Of a stretch of DNA of 64,000 nt, positions 17,496 to 26,529 are shown piece after piece; within the stretch, counting starts at the first letter, position 1, and each line of letters starts with the position of its first letter. The position numbers were made by a program, and so were the translations under genes. This DNA is from Ciceribacter ferrooxidans (GTDB lineage: Bacteria; Pseudomonadota; Alphaproteobacteria; Rhizobiales; Rhizobiaceae), in the NCBI RefSeq assembly GCF_004137355.1, contig NZ_SDVB01000238.1, positions 806,001 to 870,000 on the forward strand, given 5' to 3'. Under the pieces are notes generated by a model. That model saw only the letters and a program-made list of their open reading frames with translations, was not told where the DNA came from and did not search any database.

Positions 17496-17630
17496 GGGCT
17501 TTGAAAGCCCATCCTGGGGAAAAATCCCCGTTGCCAGCACGGAGGTTGTCGTGGCGACATCTTGTGACGGCGGGATCGTGCGATCCCGCATTTCCACATC
17601 CCTTCCGCCGGGCCGCGTGCCCGGCCTCTT
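17496..17630 (+). promoter_or_regulatory. Hairpins between riboswitch and cobP, possible expression platform
   Basis: Four short hairpins follow the aptamer: GGGCT/AGCCC (17496-17510), GGGGA/TCCCC (17516-17529), GCGGGATCG with its complement at 17570-17589, and GCCGGGC/GCCCGGC (17607-17625) followed by CTCTTCC. The last ends 48 bp before the cobP start. One of them may act as the terminator or anti-terminator of the riboswitch; which one is not decidable by eye. Confidence 0.45.
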
Positions 17631-17672
17631 CCTATGCCCGTCCTTCCGGCGCTCTGCCGCGGAGGTCAGCCC

Positions 17673-18197
17673 TTGAGCGCGGCTGCCGGCCATTGCGTGT
17701 TCGTGCTCGGCGGCGCCCGTTCGGGCAAGTCGCGGCACGCGGAGGCGCTTGCCGAGGCGAGCGGGCTCGAACGCCACTATGTCGCAACGGGACGCGCCTT
17801 CGACGACGAAATGCGCGAACGCATTGCCCTGCATCGCGAAAGCCGCGGCGGGCGGTGGGCGACCCATGAGGAGGCGGTGGACCTCGCCGACCTTCTCCGG
17901 CGCATCGACGCGCCGGGCCGTGTCGTGCTCGTCGACTGCCTGACGCTCTGGGTCACGAACCTGATGCTGGACGAACGCGATGTCGCCGCCGAAAGCGCGC
18001 GCCTCGTCTCGGTCCTGCCGACGCTCCAGGCGCGGCTCGTCCTCGTCTCGAACGAAGTCGGGCTCGGCATCGTGCCGGAAAACCGCATGGCGCGCGAATT
18101 CCGCGACCATGCCGGACGGCTCCACCAGATGGTCGCGGCGGTCGCGACCGAAGTCTATTTCGTCGCGGCGGGACTGCCGCTGAAAATGAAGGGTTGA
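17673..18197 (+). CDS. cobP: CobP: adenosylcobinamide kinase / adenosylcobinamide-phosphate guanylyltransferase
   Basis: I choose a TTG start at 17673 because GGAGGT stands 6 bp upstream and the product (174 residues) has the usual CobP length; the ATG at 17634 would add an unsupported tail. The P-loop is GGARSGKS (residues 14-21), followed by [11 protein letters not shown] and [11 protein letters not shown], all typical of CobP/CobU. The enzyme phosphorylates adenosylcobinamide and then adds GMP, activating it for the lower ligand. It is the first gene below the cobalamin riboswitch and is followed by cobW 3 bp later. Confidence 0.93.
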   Translation: MSAAAGHCVFVLGGARSGKSRHAEALAEASGLERHYVATGRAFDDEMRERIALHRESRGGRWATHEEAVDLADLLRRIDAPGRVVLVDCLTLWVTNLMLDERDVAAESARLVSVLPTLQARLVLVSNEVGLGIVPENRMAREFRDHAGRLHQMVAAVATEVYFVAAGLPLKMKG

Positions 18198-18200
18198 ACC

Positions 18201-19280
18201 ATGCTGCAGCAGAAGATCCCGGCAACTGTCATCACCGGCTTCCTCGGCGCCGGAAAGACGACGATCATCCGCAACATGCTGATGAATGCCAACGGCAAGA
18301 AGATCGCGCTCATCATCAACGAATTCGGCGACCTCGGCGTCGACGGCGAGGTGCTGAAGGGCTGCGGCGCCGACAATTGCAGCGAGGACGACATCATCGA
18401 GCTCACCAATGGCTGCATCTGCTGCACGGTGGCCGATGATTTCGTGCCGACCATGCAGAAGCTGCTCGAACGCGACGAGCGGCCGGATCACATCGTCATC
18501 GAGACCTCCGGTCTCGCCCTGCCGCAGCCGCTGGTCGCCGCCTTCAACTGGCCGGACATCCGCACCCGCGTGACGGTCGACGGCGTCGTGACCGTGGTCG
18601 ACAGTGCCGCGGTGGCGGCGGGTCGTTTCGCCGACGACCACGACCGGGTCGACGCAATGCGCGAGCAGGATGCCTCGCTCGACCACGACAGCCCGCTCGA
18701 GGAACTCTTCGAGGACCAGCTCACCTGCGCCGATCTGATCGTCCTCAACAAGACCGATCTGCTGGACGGCGACGGGATCGCCGCGGTCCGCTCCGAGGTT
18801 GCGGGACGCATCAACCGCAAGCCGACGCTGGTCGAGGCGAGGAACGGCGAGGTTCCGGCGATCGTGCTCCTCGGCCTCGGCGCCGGCTCCGAGGCCGATA
18901 TCGAAAACCGCAAGTCGCACCACGAGCTGGAGCACGAGGCAGCTCACGCCTCGGGCGAGGGACACGACCACCTGCACCATCACGACCACGACGAGTTCGA
19001 GAGCTTTGCGCTGCGACTTCCGGCGATCACCGATCCGGCCGCCTTCGTCGAGCGGCTGAGAGCCGTCATCGAGGCGCATGACATCCTGCGGCTCAAGGGC
19101 TTCGTCGATGTGCCCGGCAAGCCGATGCGGCTCGTCGTCCAGGCGGTCGGCTCGCGCATCGACACCTATTTCGACCGGCCCTGGGCGACCGGCGAGAAGC
19201 GCGAGACCCGCCTCGTCGTCATCGGCCTGCACGACTGGGATTTCGCCGCCGTGGTCGAGGCGGTCGAGAAGGCGGCCTGA
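18201..19280 (+). CDS. cobW: CobW family GTP-binding metallochaperone
   Basis: The 359-residue protein has the Walker A motif GFLGAGKTT (about residues 14-22), the metal-binding CICCT motif (NGCICCTVADD near residues 72-80), an NKTD guanine-specificity motif and a histidine-rich stretch (about residues 250-265, HDHLHHHDHDE). The C-terminal CobW_C domain follows. CobW is a G3E GTPase, thought to load cobalt or another metal for the CobNST cobaltochelatase. Its position between cobP and cobN matches that role. Between it and cobN lies a paired palindromic repeat. Confidence 0.95.
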   Translation: MLQQKIPATVITGFLGAGKTTIIRNMLMNANGKKIALIINEFGDLGVDGEVLKGCGADNCSEDDIIELTNGCICCTVADDFVPTMQKLLERDERPDHIVIETSGLALPQPLVAAFNWPDIRTRVTVDGVVTVVDSAAVAAGRFADDHDRVDAMREQDASLDHDSPLEELFEDQLTCADLIVLNKTDLLDGDGIAAVRSEVAGRINRKPTLVEARNGEVPAIVLLGLGAGSEADIENRKSHHELEHEAAHASGEGHDHLHHHDHDEFESFALRLPAITDPAAFVERLRAVIEAHDILRLKGFVDVPGKPMRLVVQAVGSRIDTYFDRPWATGEKRETRLVVIGLHDWDFAAVVEAVEKAA

Positions 19281-19307
19281 GGACCGGTTGAGCCCATGAA
19301 TTCGTCG

Positions 19308-19507
19308 ATCACCCCCCTCTGGCCTGCCGGCCATCTCCCCCTCAAGGGGGGAGATCACCATGCGGCGACGCTCGGTCATTCTGTTAGCATTACAGAGGGT
19401 CGGTTGGTTGAAGCACGGGTCAAAAGGGGTTGCCGCGAGGCGCGACTTGGCCGCTTCCGATCTCCCCCCTTGAGGGGGAGATGGCCGGCAGGCCAGAGGG
19501 GGGTGAT
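19308..19507. repeat. Paired palindromic repeat (family A), cobW-cobN intergenic
   Basis: Two 49-bp arms (19308-19356 and 19459-19507) are perfect reverse complements, separated by 102 bp. Each arm contains two smaller hairpins: one built on TGGCC-GGCA-GGCCA and one on TCTCCCCC/GGGGGAGA. The same arm recurs inside cobN and between cobJ and cobM. The layout resembles the RIME class of rhizobial intergenic mosaic elements; I cannot confirm the exact family. The element also lies just before the cobN start at 19556. Confidence 0.92.
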
Positions 19508-19555
19508 GTCAATGCGACACCCCCCGATACGAGCTCTTGGGGAAGCGACGCGGCC

Positions 19556-22500
19556 ATGCATCTTCTCCTAGCCCAGAAAGGCTCGATCAGCGACGGCGAG
19601 GAGGCGATCGACCTCGGCCAGAGCGCCGGCGACATCGTCTTCCTGACGGCGGCCGACACCGAGCTTTCGGCGATCGCCGCGGCGGTGCGGGCGCGCGGTG
19701 AGGACGGCGCCCGATGGCGTCTCGCGAGCCTGATGGCGCTGAAACATCCGATGTCGGTCGACACTTACGTCGAGCGGACCGCACGCCACTCCCGGCTGAT
19801 CGTGGTCAGGGCGCTCGGCGGCGCGAGCTATTTCCAGTATGCGCTGGAGGCACTGCACGCGGCGGCACAACGGTCGGGCGCGACGATCGCCGTGCTTCCG
19901 GGTGACGACAAGCCGGACGAGGGGCTTTCGAGCTTTTCCAATCTTCCCGCGGAGGATCTCGCATCGCTCTGGGCCTACCTGATCGAGGGCGGTGACGCCA
20001 ATGCCGGCGGCTTCGTCGCCTATGCCGAGGCGCTCGTTGCCGGGACCGAAAAGCCCGAGCCGGCGCGACCGCTGCTCAAGGCCGGAATCTGGTGGCCGGG
20101 TCGCGGCGTGATCGGCGTCGAGGAATGGAGGCGGTGTAGCGGTTTTGTCCAAGCATCGATGCCCGTCGTCGCCGTCTGCTTCTACCGCGCGCTCGTCCAG
20201 AGCGGCGAGACGAAACCGGTGGAGGCGCTGATCGAGGCTCTCGCGACCGAAGGGCTTGCCGCATTGCCGGTCTTCGTCTCGAGCCTGAAGGATGCCGTCT
20301 CCGTCGATACCCTCAGGGCAATCTTTGCCGAGGCGTCGCCCGCGGTGGTGATCAATGCGACGGGCTTCGCCGTATCCGCGCCGGGGGCCGAGCGCCGGGC
20401 GACCGTGCTCGACGAGGGCGGGGCCGTCGTCCTGCAGGCGATCTTTTCGGCTTCCGCGAAGGAGGCATGGCAGGCGTCGAGCCAGGGTCTTTCGGCACGC
20501 GATCTCGCCATGAACGTGGCACTGCCCGAAGTCGACGGACGGGTGCTCGCCCGTGCCGTCTCGTTCAAGTCGGCGGCCCGCTTCGACGAGCGCGTCGAGG
20601 CGAACATCGTCACCCACGAACCGGAGCCGGGGCGGACGGCCTTCGTCGCGGCGCTCGCCGCCCGCTGGGCGCGTCTCAGGCAGACGCCGGCGGCCGGGCG
20701 GCGGGTCGCGCTTATCATGGCGAACTACCCGAACCGCGACGGCCGTCTCGGCAACGGCGTTGGCCTCGATACACCGGCCGGAACGATCGAGGTGCTGCGC
20801 GCCATGGAGAAGGCCGGCTACGCGGTCGGCCATGTGCCGGAGAACGGCGACGCCTTGATGGCGCATCTGATGGCCGGTCCGACGAATGCCGCGAATGACG
20901 GTCGGGAAATCCGCGAAACGATTTCGCTCAATCAGTACAAGGCCTTCTTCGAAAAGCTTCCGAAAGCGATTCAGGAAGAGGTCACGGGGCGCTGGGGCGC
21001 GCCGGAGAGCGATCCCTTCTTCATCGACGGGCGGTTCGCGCTGCCGCTGTCACGCTTCGGCAATCTGCTCGTCGGCATCCAGCCGGCCCGCGGCTACAAC
21101 ATCGATCCGAAGGAGAGCTATCACTCTCCGGACCTCGTGCCGCCGCACGGCTATCTCGCCTTCTATGCGCATCTGAGGACTGTTTTCGACGCCCATGCGG
21201 TGGTCCATATGGGCAAGCACGGCAACCTCGAATGGCTGCCAGGCAAGGCGCTGGCGCTGTCGGAGACCTGCTATCCAGAGGCGGTGTTCGGCCCCTTGCC
21301 ACATCTCTATCCCTTCATCGTCAACGATCCGGGCGAGGGTACGCAGGCGAAGCGGCGGACCTCGGCCGTCATCATCGACCACCTGACGCCACCGCTGACG
21401 CGCGCCGAAAGCTATGGGCCGCTGAAGGATCTGGAAGCGCTCGTCGACGAATATTACGAGGCTTCGGGCGGCGATCCCCGACGCCTGAAGCTGCTGAAGA
21501 AGCAGATCCTCGATCTCGTCGCCGACATCGGGCTCGACGAGGATGCCGGGATCGCCAAGGGCGAGGCGGAGGAAAGCGCGCTCGAAAAACTCGACGCCTA
21601 TCTCTGCGATCTCAAGGAAATGCAGATCCGCGACGGCCTGCACATTTTCGGCCTTGCGCCGGAGGGCCGGCTCCTGACCGACCTGACCGTCGCGCTGGCC
21701 CGCGTGCCGCGGGGCCTCGGCGAGGGCGGTGACCAGAGCCTTCAGCGGGCGATTGCCAAGGATATACTTGAAAGAGAAGCCCCCTCCCCAACCCCTCCCC
21801 ACAAGGGGGAGGGGCTTCCGCTTGCGCCCGACGCTTCCGTCGAACGCCAAGGCCAGTCGCGGTTGCTCTCCCCCCTTGTGGGAGAGATGGCCGGCAGGCC
21901 AGAGGGGGATTTTTCGCACAAGCAGGCCGTCTTCGATCCCCTTGATTGCGTGATGTCCGATCCCTGGAACGGACCGCGGCCGGCGATCCTCGCCGAGGTC
22001 GACGGCCAGCCATGGCGTACGAAGGGAGACACCGTCGAACGCATCGAACTGCTCGCAGCAAGGCTTGTCGCGGGCGAGGCGACGTGTCCCGAAACGTGGG
22101 GCCGGACCCGCGCCGTGCTCGACGAGATCGAAACACGGCTGAAGCCGTCGGTCGTCGCCTGCGGTCCGGCCGAGATCGCGGGTCTTCTCGCTGGTCTCGA
22201 CGGCCGCTTCGTGCCGCCCGGTTCCTCCGGTGCGCCGACGCGCGGACGACCGGACGTGCTGCCGACGGGCCGCAATTTCTACTCGGTCGACAGCCGCGCG
22301 GTGCCGACGCCGGCAGCCTATGAGCTCGGCAAGAAATCCGCCGAGCTGCTGATCGCCCGCTACGTGCAGGACCACGGCGAGTGGCCGACCTCCTTCGGTC
22401 TGACCGCCTGGGGCACGTCCAACATGCGCACGGGCGGCGACGACATCGCCCAGGCGTTGGCGCTCCTCGGCGTCAAGCCGCTCTGGGATATGGCGTCCCG

Positions 22501-23455
22501 CCGCGTCACCGGCTTCGAGATCGTTCCGCAGGCCATTCTCGGACGGCCGCGTGTCGATGTGACGCTCAGGATTTCCGGATTCTTCCGCGATGCCTTTCCC
22601 GAACAGATCGCCCTTTTCGACCGCGCAGTCCGCGCCGTCGGCGCCCTCGACGAGGACGAGGCCGACAACCCGGTCGCCGCCCGCATGCGCGACGAGGTCG
22701 CGCGGCTGCGCGAAGCGGGGATGGACGAGGCCGCTGCCGCCCGCCGGGCGGGTTACCGGGTCTTCGGTTCCAAGCCCGGCGCCTATGGCGCGGGCCTGCA
22801 GGCGCTGATCGACGAGAAGGGCTGGGAGCGCCGCGTTGATCTCGCTGAAGCCTATCTTGTCTGGGGCGGTTATGCCTATGGTGCCGGGGAGGAAGGCAAG
22901 GCCGAACGCGGGCTCTTCGAGGAGCGGCTGCGATCGGTGCAGGCGGTGGTGCAGAACCAGGACAATCGCGAGCACGACCTTCTCGACAGCGACGACTACT
23001 ACCAGTTCGAGGGCGGCATGACCGCGGCGGTCGAGCATGTTTCGGGCCATCGGCCGAGCGTTTATCACAACGACCATTCCCGCCCGGAGCGGCCGGTCGT
23101 GCGCTCGCTCGAGGAGGAGATCGGCCGTGTCGTGCGGGCGCGCGTCGTCAACCCGAAGTGGATCGAGGGCGTCATGCGCCACGGCTACAAGGGTGCCTTC
23201 GAGATCGCCGCTACGGTCGATTACATGTTCGCCTTTTCAGCCACGACCGGTGCGGTCCGCGACCATCATTTCGAGGCCGTCTACCGGGCCTTCGTCCTCG
23301 ACGAGCGGGTGCGTGACTTCATGGCGGAGAAGAACCCGGCGGCGATCGAGGAAATGTCGGCACGCCTGATCGAGGCGATCGACCGCGGGTTGTGGACGCC
23401 GAAGAGCAATTCGGCGATGTTCGACCTCTCGCGGCTCGCCGGCGGTAAGCACTGA
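19556..23455 (+). CDS. cobN: Cobaltochelatase large subunit CobN, with in-frame palindromic insertion
   Basis: ATG 19556 (MHLLLAQKGSISDGEEAIDLG) is the likely start; an upstream in-frame start at 19430 would read through the palindromic repeat. The 1299-residue protein is the ATP-dependent chelatase subunit that inserts cobalt into hydrogenobyrinic acid a,c-diamide with CobS and CobT (not seen in this window). Family motifs include GKHGNLEWLPGKALALS, AYELGKKSAELLIARYVQDH and YHNDHSRPERP. Residues about 741-786 are not conserved-looking: they are translated from a palindromic repeat pair that keeps the frame and adds about 45 residues between LQRAIAKDIL and AVFDPLDCVMSDPW. The rest is uninterrupted. 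Confidence 0.96.
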   Translation: MHLLLAQKGSISDGEEAIDLGQSAGDIVFLTAADTELSAIAAAVRARGEDGARWRLASLMALKHPMSVDTYVERTARHSRLIVVRALGGASYFQYALEALHAAAQRSGATIAVLPGDDKPDEGLSSFSNLPAEDLASLWAYLIEGGDANAGGFVAYAEALVAGTEKPEPARPLLKAGIWWPGRGVIGVEEWRRCSGFVQASMPVVAVCFYRALVQSGETKPVEALIEALATEGLAALPVFVSSLKDAVSVDTLRAIFAEASPAVVINATGFAVSAPGAERRATVLDEGGAVVLQAIFSASAKEAWQASSQGLSARDLAMNVALPEVDGRVLARAVSFKSAARFDERVEANIVTHEPEPGRTAFVAALAARWARLRQTPAAGRRVALIMANYPNRDGRLGNGVGLDTPAGTIEVLRAMEKAGYAVGHVPENGDALMAHLMAGPTNAANDGREIRETISLNQYKAFFEKLPKAIQEEVTGRWGAPESDPFFIDGRFALPLSRFGNLLVGIQPARGYNIDPKESYHSPDLVPPHGYLAFYAHLRTVFDAHAVVHMGKHGNLEWLPGKALALSETCYPEAVFGPLPHLYPFIVNDPGEGTQAKRRTSAVIIDHLTPPLTRAESYGPLKDLEALVDEYYEASGGDPRRLKLLKKQILDLVADIGLDEDAGIAKGEAEESALEKLDAYLCDLKEMQIRDGLHIFGLAPEGRLLTDLTVALARVPRGLGEGGDQSLQRAIAKDILEREAPSPTPPHKGEGLPLAPDASVERQGQSRLLSPLVGEMAGRPEGDFSHKQAVFDPLDCVMSDPWNGPRPAILAEVDGQPWRTKGDTVERIELLAARLVAGEATCPETWGRTRAVLDEIETRLKPSVVACGPAEIAGLLAGLDGRFVPPGSSGAPTRGRPDVLPTGRNFYSVDSRAVPTPAAYELGKKSAELLIARYVQDHGEWPTSFGLTAWGTSNMRTGGDDIAQALALLGVKPLWDMASRRVTGFEIVPQAILGRPRVDVTLRISGFFRDAFPEQIALFDRAVRAVGALDEDEADNPVAARMRDEVARLREAGMDEAAAARRAGYRVFGSKPGAYGAGLQALIDEKGWERRVDLAEAYLVWGGYAYGAGEEGKAERGLFEERLRSVQAVVQNQDNREHDLLDSDDYYQFEGGMTAAVEHVSGHRPSVYHNDHSRPERPVVRSLEEEIGRVVRARVVNPKWIEGVMRHGYKGAFEIAATVDYMFAFSATTGAVRDHHFEAVYRAFVLDERVRDFMAEKNPAAIEEMSARLIEAIDRGLWTPKSNSAMFDLSRLAGGKH
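21778..21909. repeat. Palindromic repeat element inserted in frame inside cobN
   Basis: The first part is a hairpin built from CCCCTCCCC-ACAA-GGGGGAGGGG (about 21779-21816). The second (21869-21909) is the family A arm: a TCTCCCCCC/GGGAGA stem followed by ATGGCCGGCAGGCCAGAGGG. It is closely related to the arms at 19459 and 32611. The whole element has no stop in the cobN frame and is translated as a Pro/Gly/Arg-rich segment unlike the rest of the protein. The first arm differs from family A, so the element is a hybrid. Confidence 0.9.
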
Positions 23456-23478
23456 AATTACATCTGGAGGATGACACC

Positions 23479-24111
23479 ATGACTGACGAGCTTTCCGGCG
23501 CCTCGCCTGAGGATCTTGCCCGCCATGCGGAGAAGATGGCCAAGAAGAAGGCCGCGCGCGACAAGATCATGGCCACCAAGACCGACGAGAAGGGGCTGAT
23601 CATCGTTCATACGGGCAAGGGCAAGGGCAAGTCGTCCGCCGCCTTCGGTATGATCTTCCGCCATATCGCGCACGGGAAGAAGTGTGCGGTCGTTCAGTTC
23701 ATCAAGGGCGCCATGTCGACCGGCGAGCGCGACCTGATCCTGAAACACTTCTCCGATATTTGCGAATTCCATACCATGGGCGAGGGCTTTACCTGGGAGA
23801 CGCAGGACAAGGCGCGCGACATCGCGATGGCGAAGGCCGCCTGGGAGAAGGCCAAGGAGCTGATCCGTGATCCCGCCAATTCCATGGTGCTGCTCGACGA
23901 GATCAACATCGCCATCCGCTATGACTACATCGACATCGGCGAGGTCGTGGAGTTCCTGAAAACCGAGAAGCCGGAGATGACCCACGTCGTGCTGACCGGC
24001 CGCAACGCCAAGGATGAACTGATCGAGATCGCCGATCTCGTGACCGAGATGGAGCTCGTCAAGCATCCGTTCCGTTCCGGCATCAAGGCACAGATCGGCG
24101 TCGAGTTCTGA
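23479..24111 (+). CDS. cobO: CobO: cob(I)yrinic acid a,c-diamide adenosyltransferase
   Basis: The 210-residue protein carries the P-loop-like HTGKGKGKSSAAFG (about residues 40-53) of the CobO/BtuR/CobA(Salmonella) family. A lysine- and glutamate-rich N-terminal helix and the LLDEINIAIRYDYI segment (about residues 138-151) also fit. The enzyme transfers the adenosyl group of ATP to the cobalt of corrinoids, making adenosylcobalamin precursors. It follows cobN after 23 bp and completes the cobP-cobW-cobN-cobO block. The next gene is convergent. Confidence 0.96.
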   Translation: MTDELSGASPEDLARHAEKMAKKKAARDKIMATKTDEKGLIIVHTGKGKGKSSAAFGMIFRHIAHGKKCAVVQFIKGAMSTGERDLILKHFSDICEFHTMGEGFTWETQDKARDIAMAKAAWEKAKELIRDPANSMVLLDEINIAIRYDYIDIGEVVEFLKTEKPEMTHVVLTGRNAKDELIEIADLVTEMELVKHPFRSGIKAQIGVEF

Positions 24112-24124
24112 GCCCGGGCCGCCG

Positions 24125-24940
24125 CTACTCGCGGTCGCCCGGCTGAACGGGCAGCGCCTTCAGGATCTCCGCCGTCCGTGCATCGGCTGGAAAGAAGGAT
24201 TCGATCGCCAGTTCCGACAGCGTGATGTCGAGCGGCGTGCCGAACACCGTCGTCGTCGACAGGAACGACAGTACCCCGGCCGCAGTTTCGATCTGCAGCG
24301 GGACGGCGATGTCCCCAAGGTCTTGCGTTTCCTCGGCCGCCGCATGCGCCGCTGTCGCAGGCCGGGGCAGGGCCATCAACTCGTCGAGAAGATCGCGGAG
24401 CACGGGATCACCGCTTGCGGCGATCTGTTGCTGCAGCCGTTCGAGCAGATGGTTGCGCCAGACGGCGAAATTGACGATCCGTCGGGCGAGGCCGTCCGGA
24501 TGCAGGCTGAGACGCAGCACGTTGACGGGCGGCGCAAGCAGGCTCTCGTCCTCGACGCCGGCGAGCAGGGGGCCGAGAGCTGCGTTGGCTGAAACGAGCG
24601 TCCAGTGGCGGTCGACCGCGAGCGCCGGGAATGGTTCGTGCCCTTTCAGGATCATGTCGATGGCCTGCCGCGCTGCGACGAGCGCCGGGTCGTCGAGCGA
24701 TCTCTGCGCGAAGACGGGTGCGTAGCCGGCGGCGATCAGGATCGGGTTGCGCTCGCGCAGCGGCACGCCGAGCCGCTCGGTCAGGTGCAGCAGCAGGTCG
24801 CGGCTCGGTGCCGCGCGCCCGCTTTCGATGAAGCTCAGGTGTCGCTGCGAGATTTCGGCATCGAGCGCAAGATCCAGCTGGCTCAAATGGCGGCGGCGCC
24901 GCCATTCTCGCAGGATGTCGCCGAGGCTCGCGGCGGTCAT
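24125..24940 (-). CDS. XRE-family transcriptional regulator with MmyB-like C-terminal domain
   Basis: The 271-residue protein has an N-terminal helix-turn-helix (about residues 7-60, with LSQLDLALDAEISQRHLSFIESGRAAPS) and a C-terminal domain with the pattern ALAVDRHWTLVSANAA, NVLRLSLHPDGLARRIVNF and GTPLDITLSELAIESFFPAD. This is the MmyB-type ligand-binding domain found in many actinobacterial and rhizobial regulators. It probably controls the SnoaL-like gene immediately upstream, with which it overlaps by 4 bp. The effector is unknown. It has no evident link to the cobalamin genes on either side. Confidence 0.88.
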   Translation of the reverse strand: MTAASLGDILREWRRRRHLSQLDLALDAEISQRHLSFIESGRAAPSRDLLLHLTERLGVPLRERNPILIAAGYAPVFAQRSLDDPALVAARQAIDMILKGHEPFPALAVDRHWTLVSANAALGPLLAGVEDESLLAPPVNVLRLSLHPDGLARRIVNFAVWRNHLLERLQQQIAASGDPVLRDLLDELMALPRPATAAHAAAEETQDLGDIAVPLQIETAAGVLSFLSTTTVFGTPLDITLSELAIESFFPADARTAEILKALPVQPGDRE

Positions 24941-25299
24941 GCGGCCGCCGGAACCTTGTCGAGGAAGCCGTGAACCTCTTTCAGTCGGCCGTCCTCGATG
25001 ATCGCGAAGTCCGTTCCCTGGATCATGTCATCGTTGTCGGCGGGGCCCAGCTTCCAGGAAAAGCGCAGACGGTCGCCATAGCCGTCCGCCGAGACGAGGG
25101 CGAAGCGGAAGCCGGGAAAACGGGCCTGAACGGCACTGACCAGCCCTTCGATTTCCGCATGGCCTTCACCGGACATCAGCGGGTCGACGTAGGTCGCGTC
25201 TTCCAGCCAGCTCTCCCGGATCAGCGTGCGGCGCCGGGTGGCGTCGGTCTCGTTCCAGACGGCGATGTAGCGTTCGGCGATCGTGTTTGCGTTGTCCAT
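24937..25299 (-). CDS. SnoaL-like (NTF2 fold) protein
   Basis: I choose the start at 25299 (MDNANTIAERYIAVWNETDA) because AGGAG lies about 10 bp upstream; earlier in-frame starts lack this. The 120-residue protein fits the SnoaL-like/NTF2 fold: an N-terminal helix with RYIAVWNETDATRRRTLI, then the YVDPLMSGEGHAEI and FRFALVSADGYGDRLRFSWKLG strands. Family members act as isomerases, hydrolases or ligand binders; the catalytic residues vary, so no activity is assigned. The XRE regulator overlaps its end and is probably in the same transcript. Confidence 0.8.
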   Translation of the reverse strand: MDNANTIAERYIAVWNETDATRRRTLIRESWLEDATYVDPLMSGEGHAEIEGLVSAVQARFPGFRFALVSADGYGDRLRFSWKLGPADNDDMIQGTDFAIIEDGRLKEVHGFLDKVPAAA

Positions 25300-25410
25300 G
25301 ATCTTTGCTCCTTGTGACTGCCCGGTTCGTCCAGGCAGTCCGATCATCGGCAAGGAAGGTCATAGCATCAATTACCTCGCAGGTAATCGAACGACGATTG
25401 CAGTTGGCCC

Positions 25411-26196
25411 TTACACCCCGAGCCACACCCTCACCGGATTGGCCGGGTCGGCGAGCAGCTTCGTGGCAAGCGCGAGGCAGGTGACGACGAGAAGTGGCCG
25501 AATGATCTTCGCACCGTTGCGCATCGCAAGCCGCGAGCCGGTCTGGGCACCGAGAAACTGGCCGAGACCCATCAGGAGCCCGATCTTCCAGAGCACGGCG
25601 CCGGTCATCAGGAAGACCAGGAAGGCGCCGACATTGGAGCCGAGGTTCAGGAGCTTGGTGTGGGCCGTCGCCTTCAGCATGCCGAAGCCGGCAAGCGAGA
25701 CGAAGGCGAGCATGAAGAAGGAGCCCGTTCCCGGACCGAAGATGCCATCGTAGAGGCCGATCGCCGGAACGACGGTCACGCCGAAGAGCGTGTGCGAGAG
25801 GCGGCGGTGCCGGTCCTCGTCGCTTAGGTTCGGCTTGAAGGCGAAATAGAGGGCGATCGCGACGAGGAGGAAGGGCATCAAGACCCGCAGTGCCTCGCCG
25901 GGGACGATGGTCGCGATCATCGCGCCGATGGCGCCGCCGAGGACCGCCATCGCCGCCATCGGGCGCTGCGCCTTCAGGTCGACATGGCCCTTGCGCGCAT
26001 AGGCGAGCGTCGCCGAGAGCGCGCCGAATTGCGACTGCAGCTTGTTGGTGCCGAGCGTCTGGAGCGGCGGAATGCCGGCGATCAGCATGGCGGGCAGGGT
26101 GATCAGCCCGCCGCCGCCGGCGATCGAATCGACGAAGCCCGCGACGAAGGCCGCGATGAACAGGAGAACGAAGGCTTGCAGGGCGAGATCGGCCAC
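25411..26196 (-). CDS. TauE/SafE (TSUP) family anion exporter
   Basis: A GTG start at 26196 (MADLALQAFVLLFIAAFVAGF) gives a normal 261-residue TSUP protein; the longer frame upstream has no membrane character. It has about eight hydrophobic segments and the family motifs FVDSIAGGGGLITLP (about residues 17-31) and LYDGIFGPGTGSFF (about 148-161). Family members export sulfite, sulfoacetate or other anions. It is transcribed away from cbiX, sharing a 333-bp intergenic region with it. Some TSUP proteins were suggested as cobalt transporters because they occur near B12 genes; here that is only context. Substrate unknown. Confidence 0.87.
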   Translation of the reverse strand: MADLALQAFVLLFIAAFVAGFVDSIAGGGGLITLPAMLIAGIPPLQTLGTNKLQSQFGALSATLAYARKGHVDLKAQRPMAAMAVLGGAIGAMIATIVPGEALRVLMPFLLVAIALYFAFKPNLSDEDRHRRLSHTLFGVTVVPAIGLYDGIFGPGTGSFFMLAFVSLAGFGMLKATAHTKLLNLGSNVGAFLVFLMTGAVLWKIGLLMGLGQFLGAQTGSRLAMRNGAKIIRPLLVVTCLALATKLLADPANPVRVWLGV

Positions 26197-26529
26197 GAAA
26201 CGACTCTTTCGGGAGCGGTTGAGAACGGCCGGCACTCTTGCACCAGCGATCCACGCCGGGCAACCGTCTTGCCGCATGTCGTCTGTCGCCGGTCGGGGCC
26301 GTGGCGCAGACTCCACAGCTTCCGGCGCAATCCGGTTTGACCGCGGCGGTGCGCTTCGGTAAACCACTCGCTAATGTGCGACGGCGCCTGTTTGACAGGC
26401 TGGAAATAGTCCGGTGCGGCCGACCCAAGTCGGGGGCCAAGTCCGGAGCTGTCCCGATGGCCGCAGGACCGCTCGACGGTTCTGGCGCTTCGTACATGTC
26501 GAGAGCAACGAAGCAGGAGGCCCGAACGA
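26197..26529. other. 333-bp divergent intergenic region between the TSUP exporter and cbiX
   Basis: Promoters for both neighbours must lie here. I see GC-rich hairpins in the cbiX leader (around 26390-26490) and a good ribosome-binding site (CAGGAGG) before cbiX. The segment AAGTCCGGAGCTGTCCCG (about 26439-26456) faintly recalls the core of a cobalamin riboswitch, but the other conserved boxes are missing, so I do not call one. Confidence 0.5.

Noticed and set aside
26390-26490. Possible cobalamin riboswitch in the cbiX leader
   Set aside because: The segment AAGTCCGGAGCTGTCCCG recalls the core, but the 5' GGGAA box, the GCCACTG element and the AGGAGACCTGCC box are all missing.
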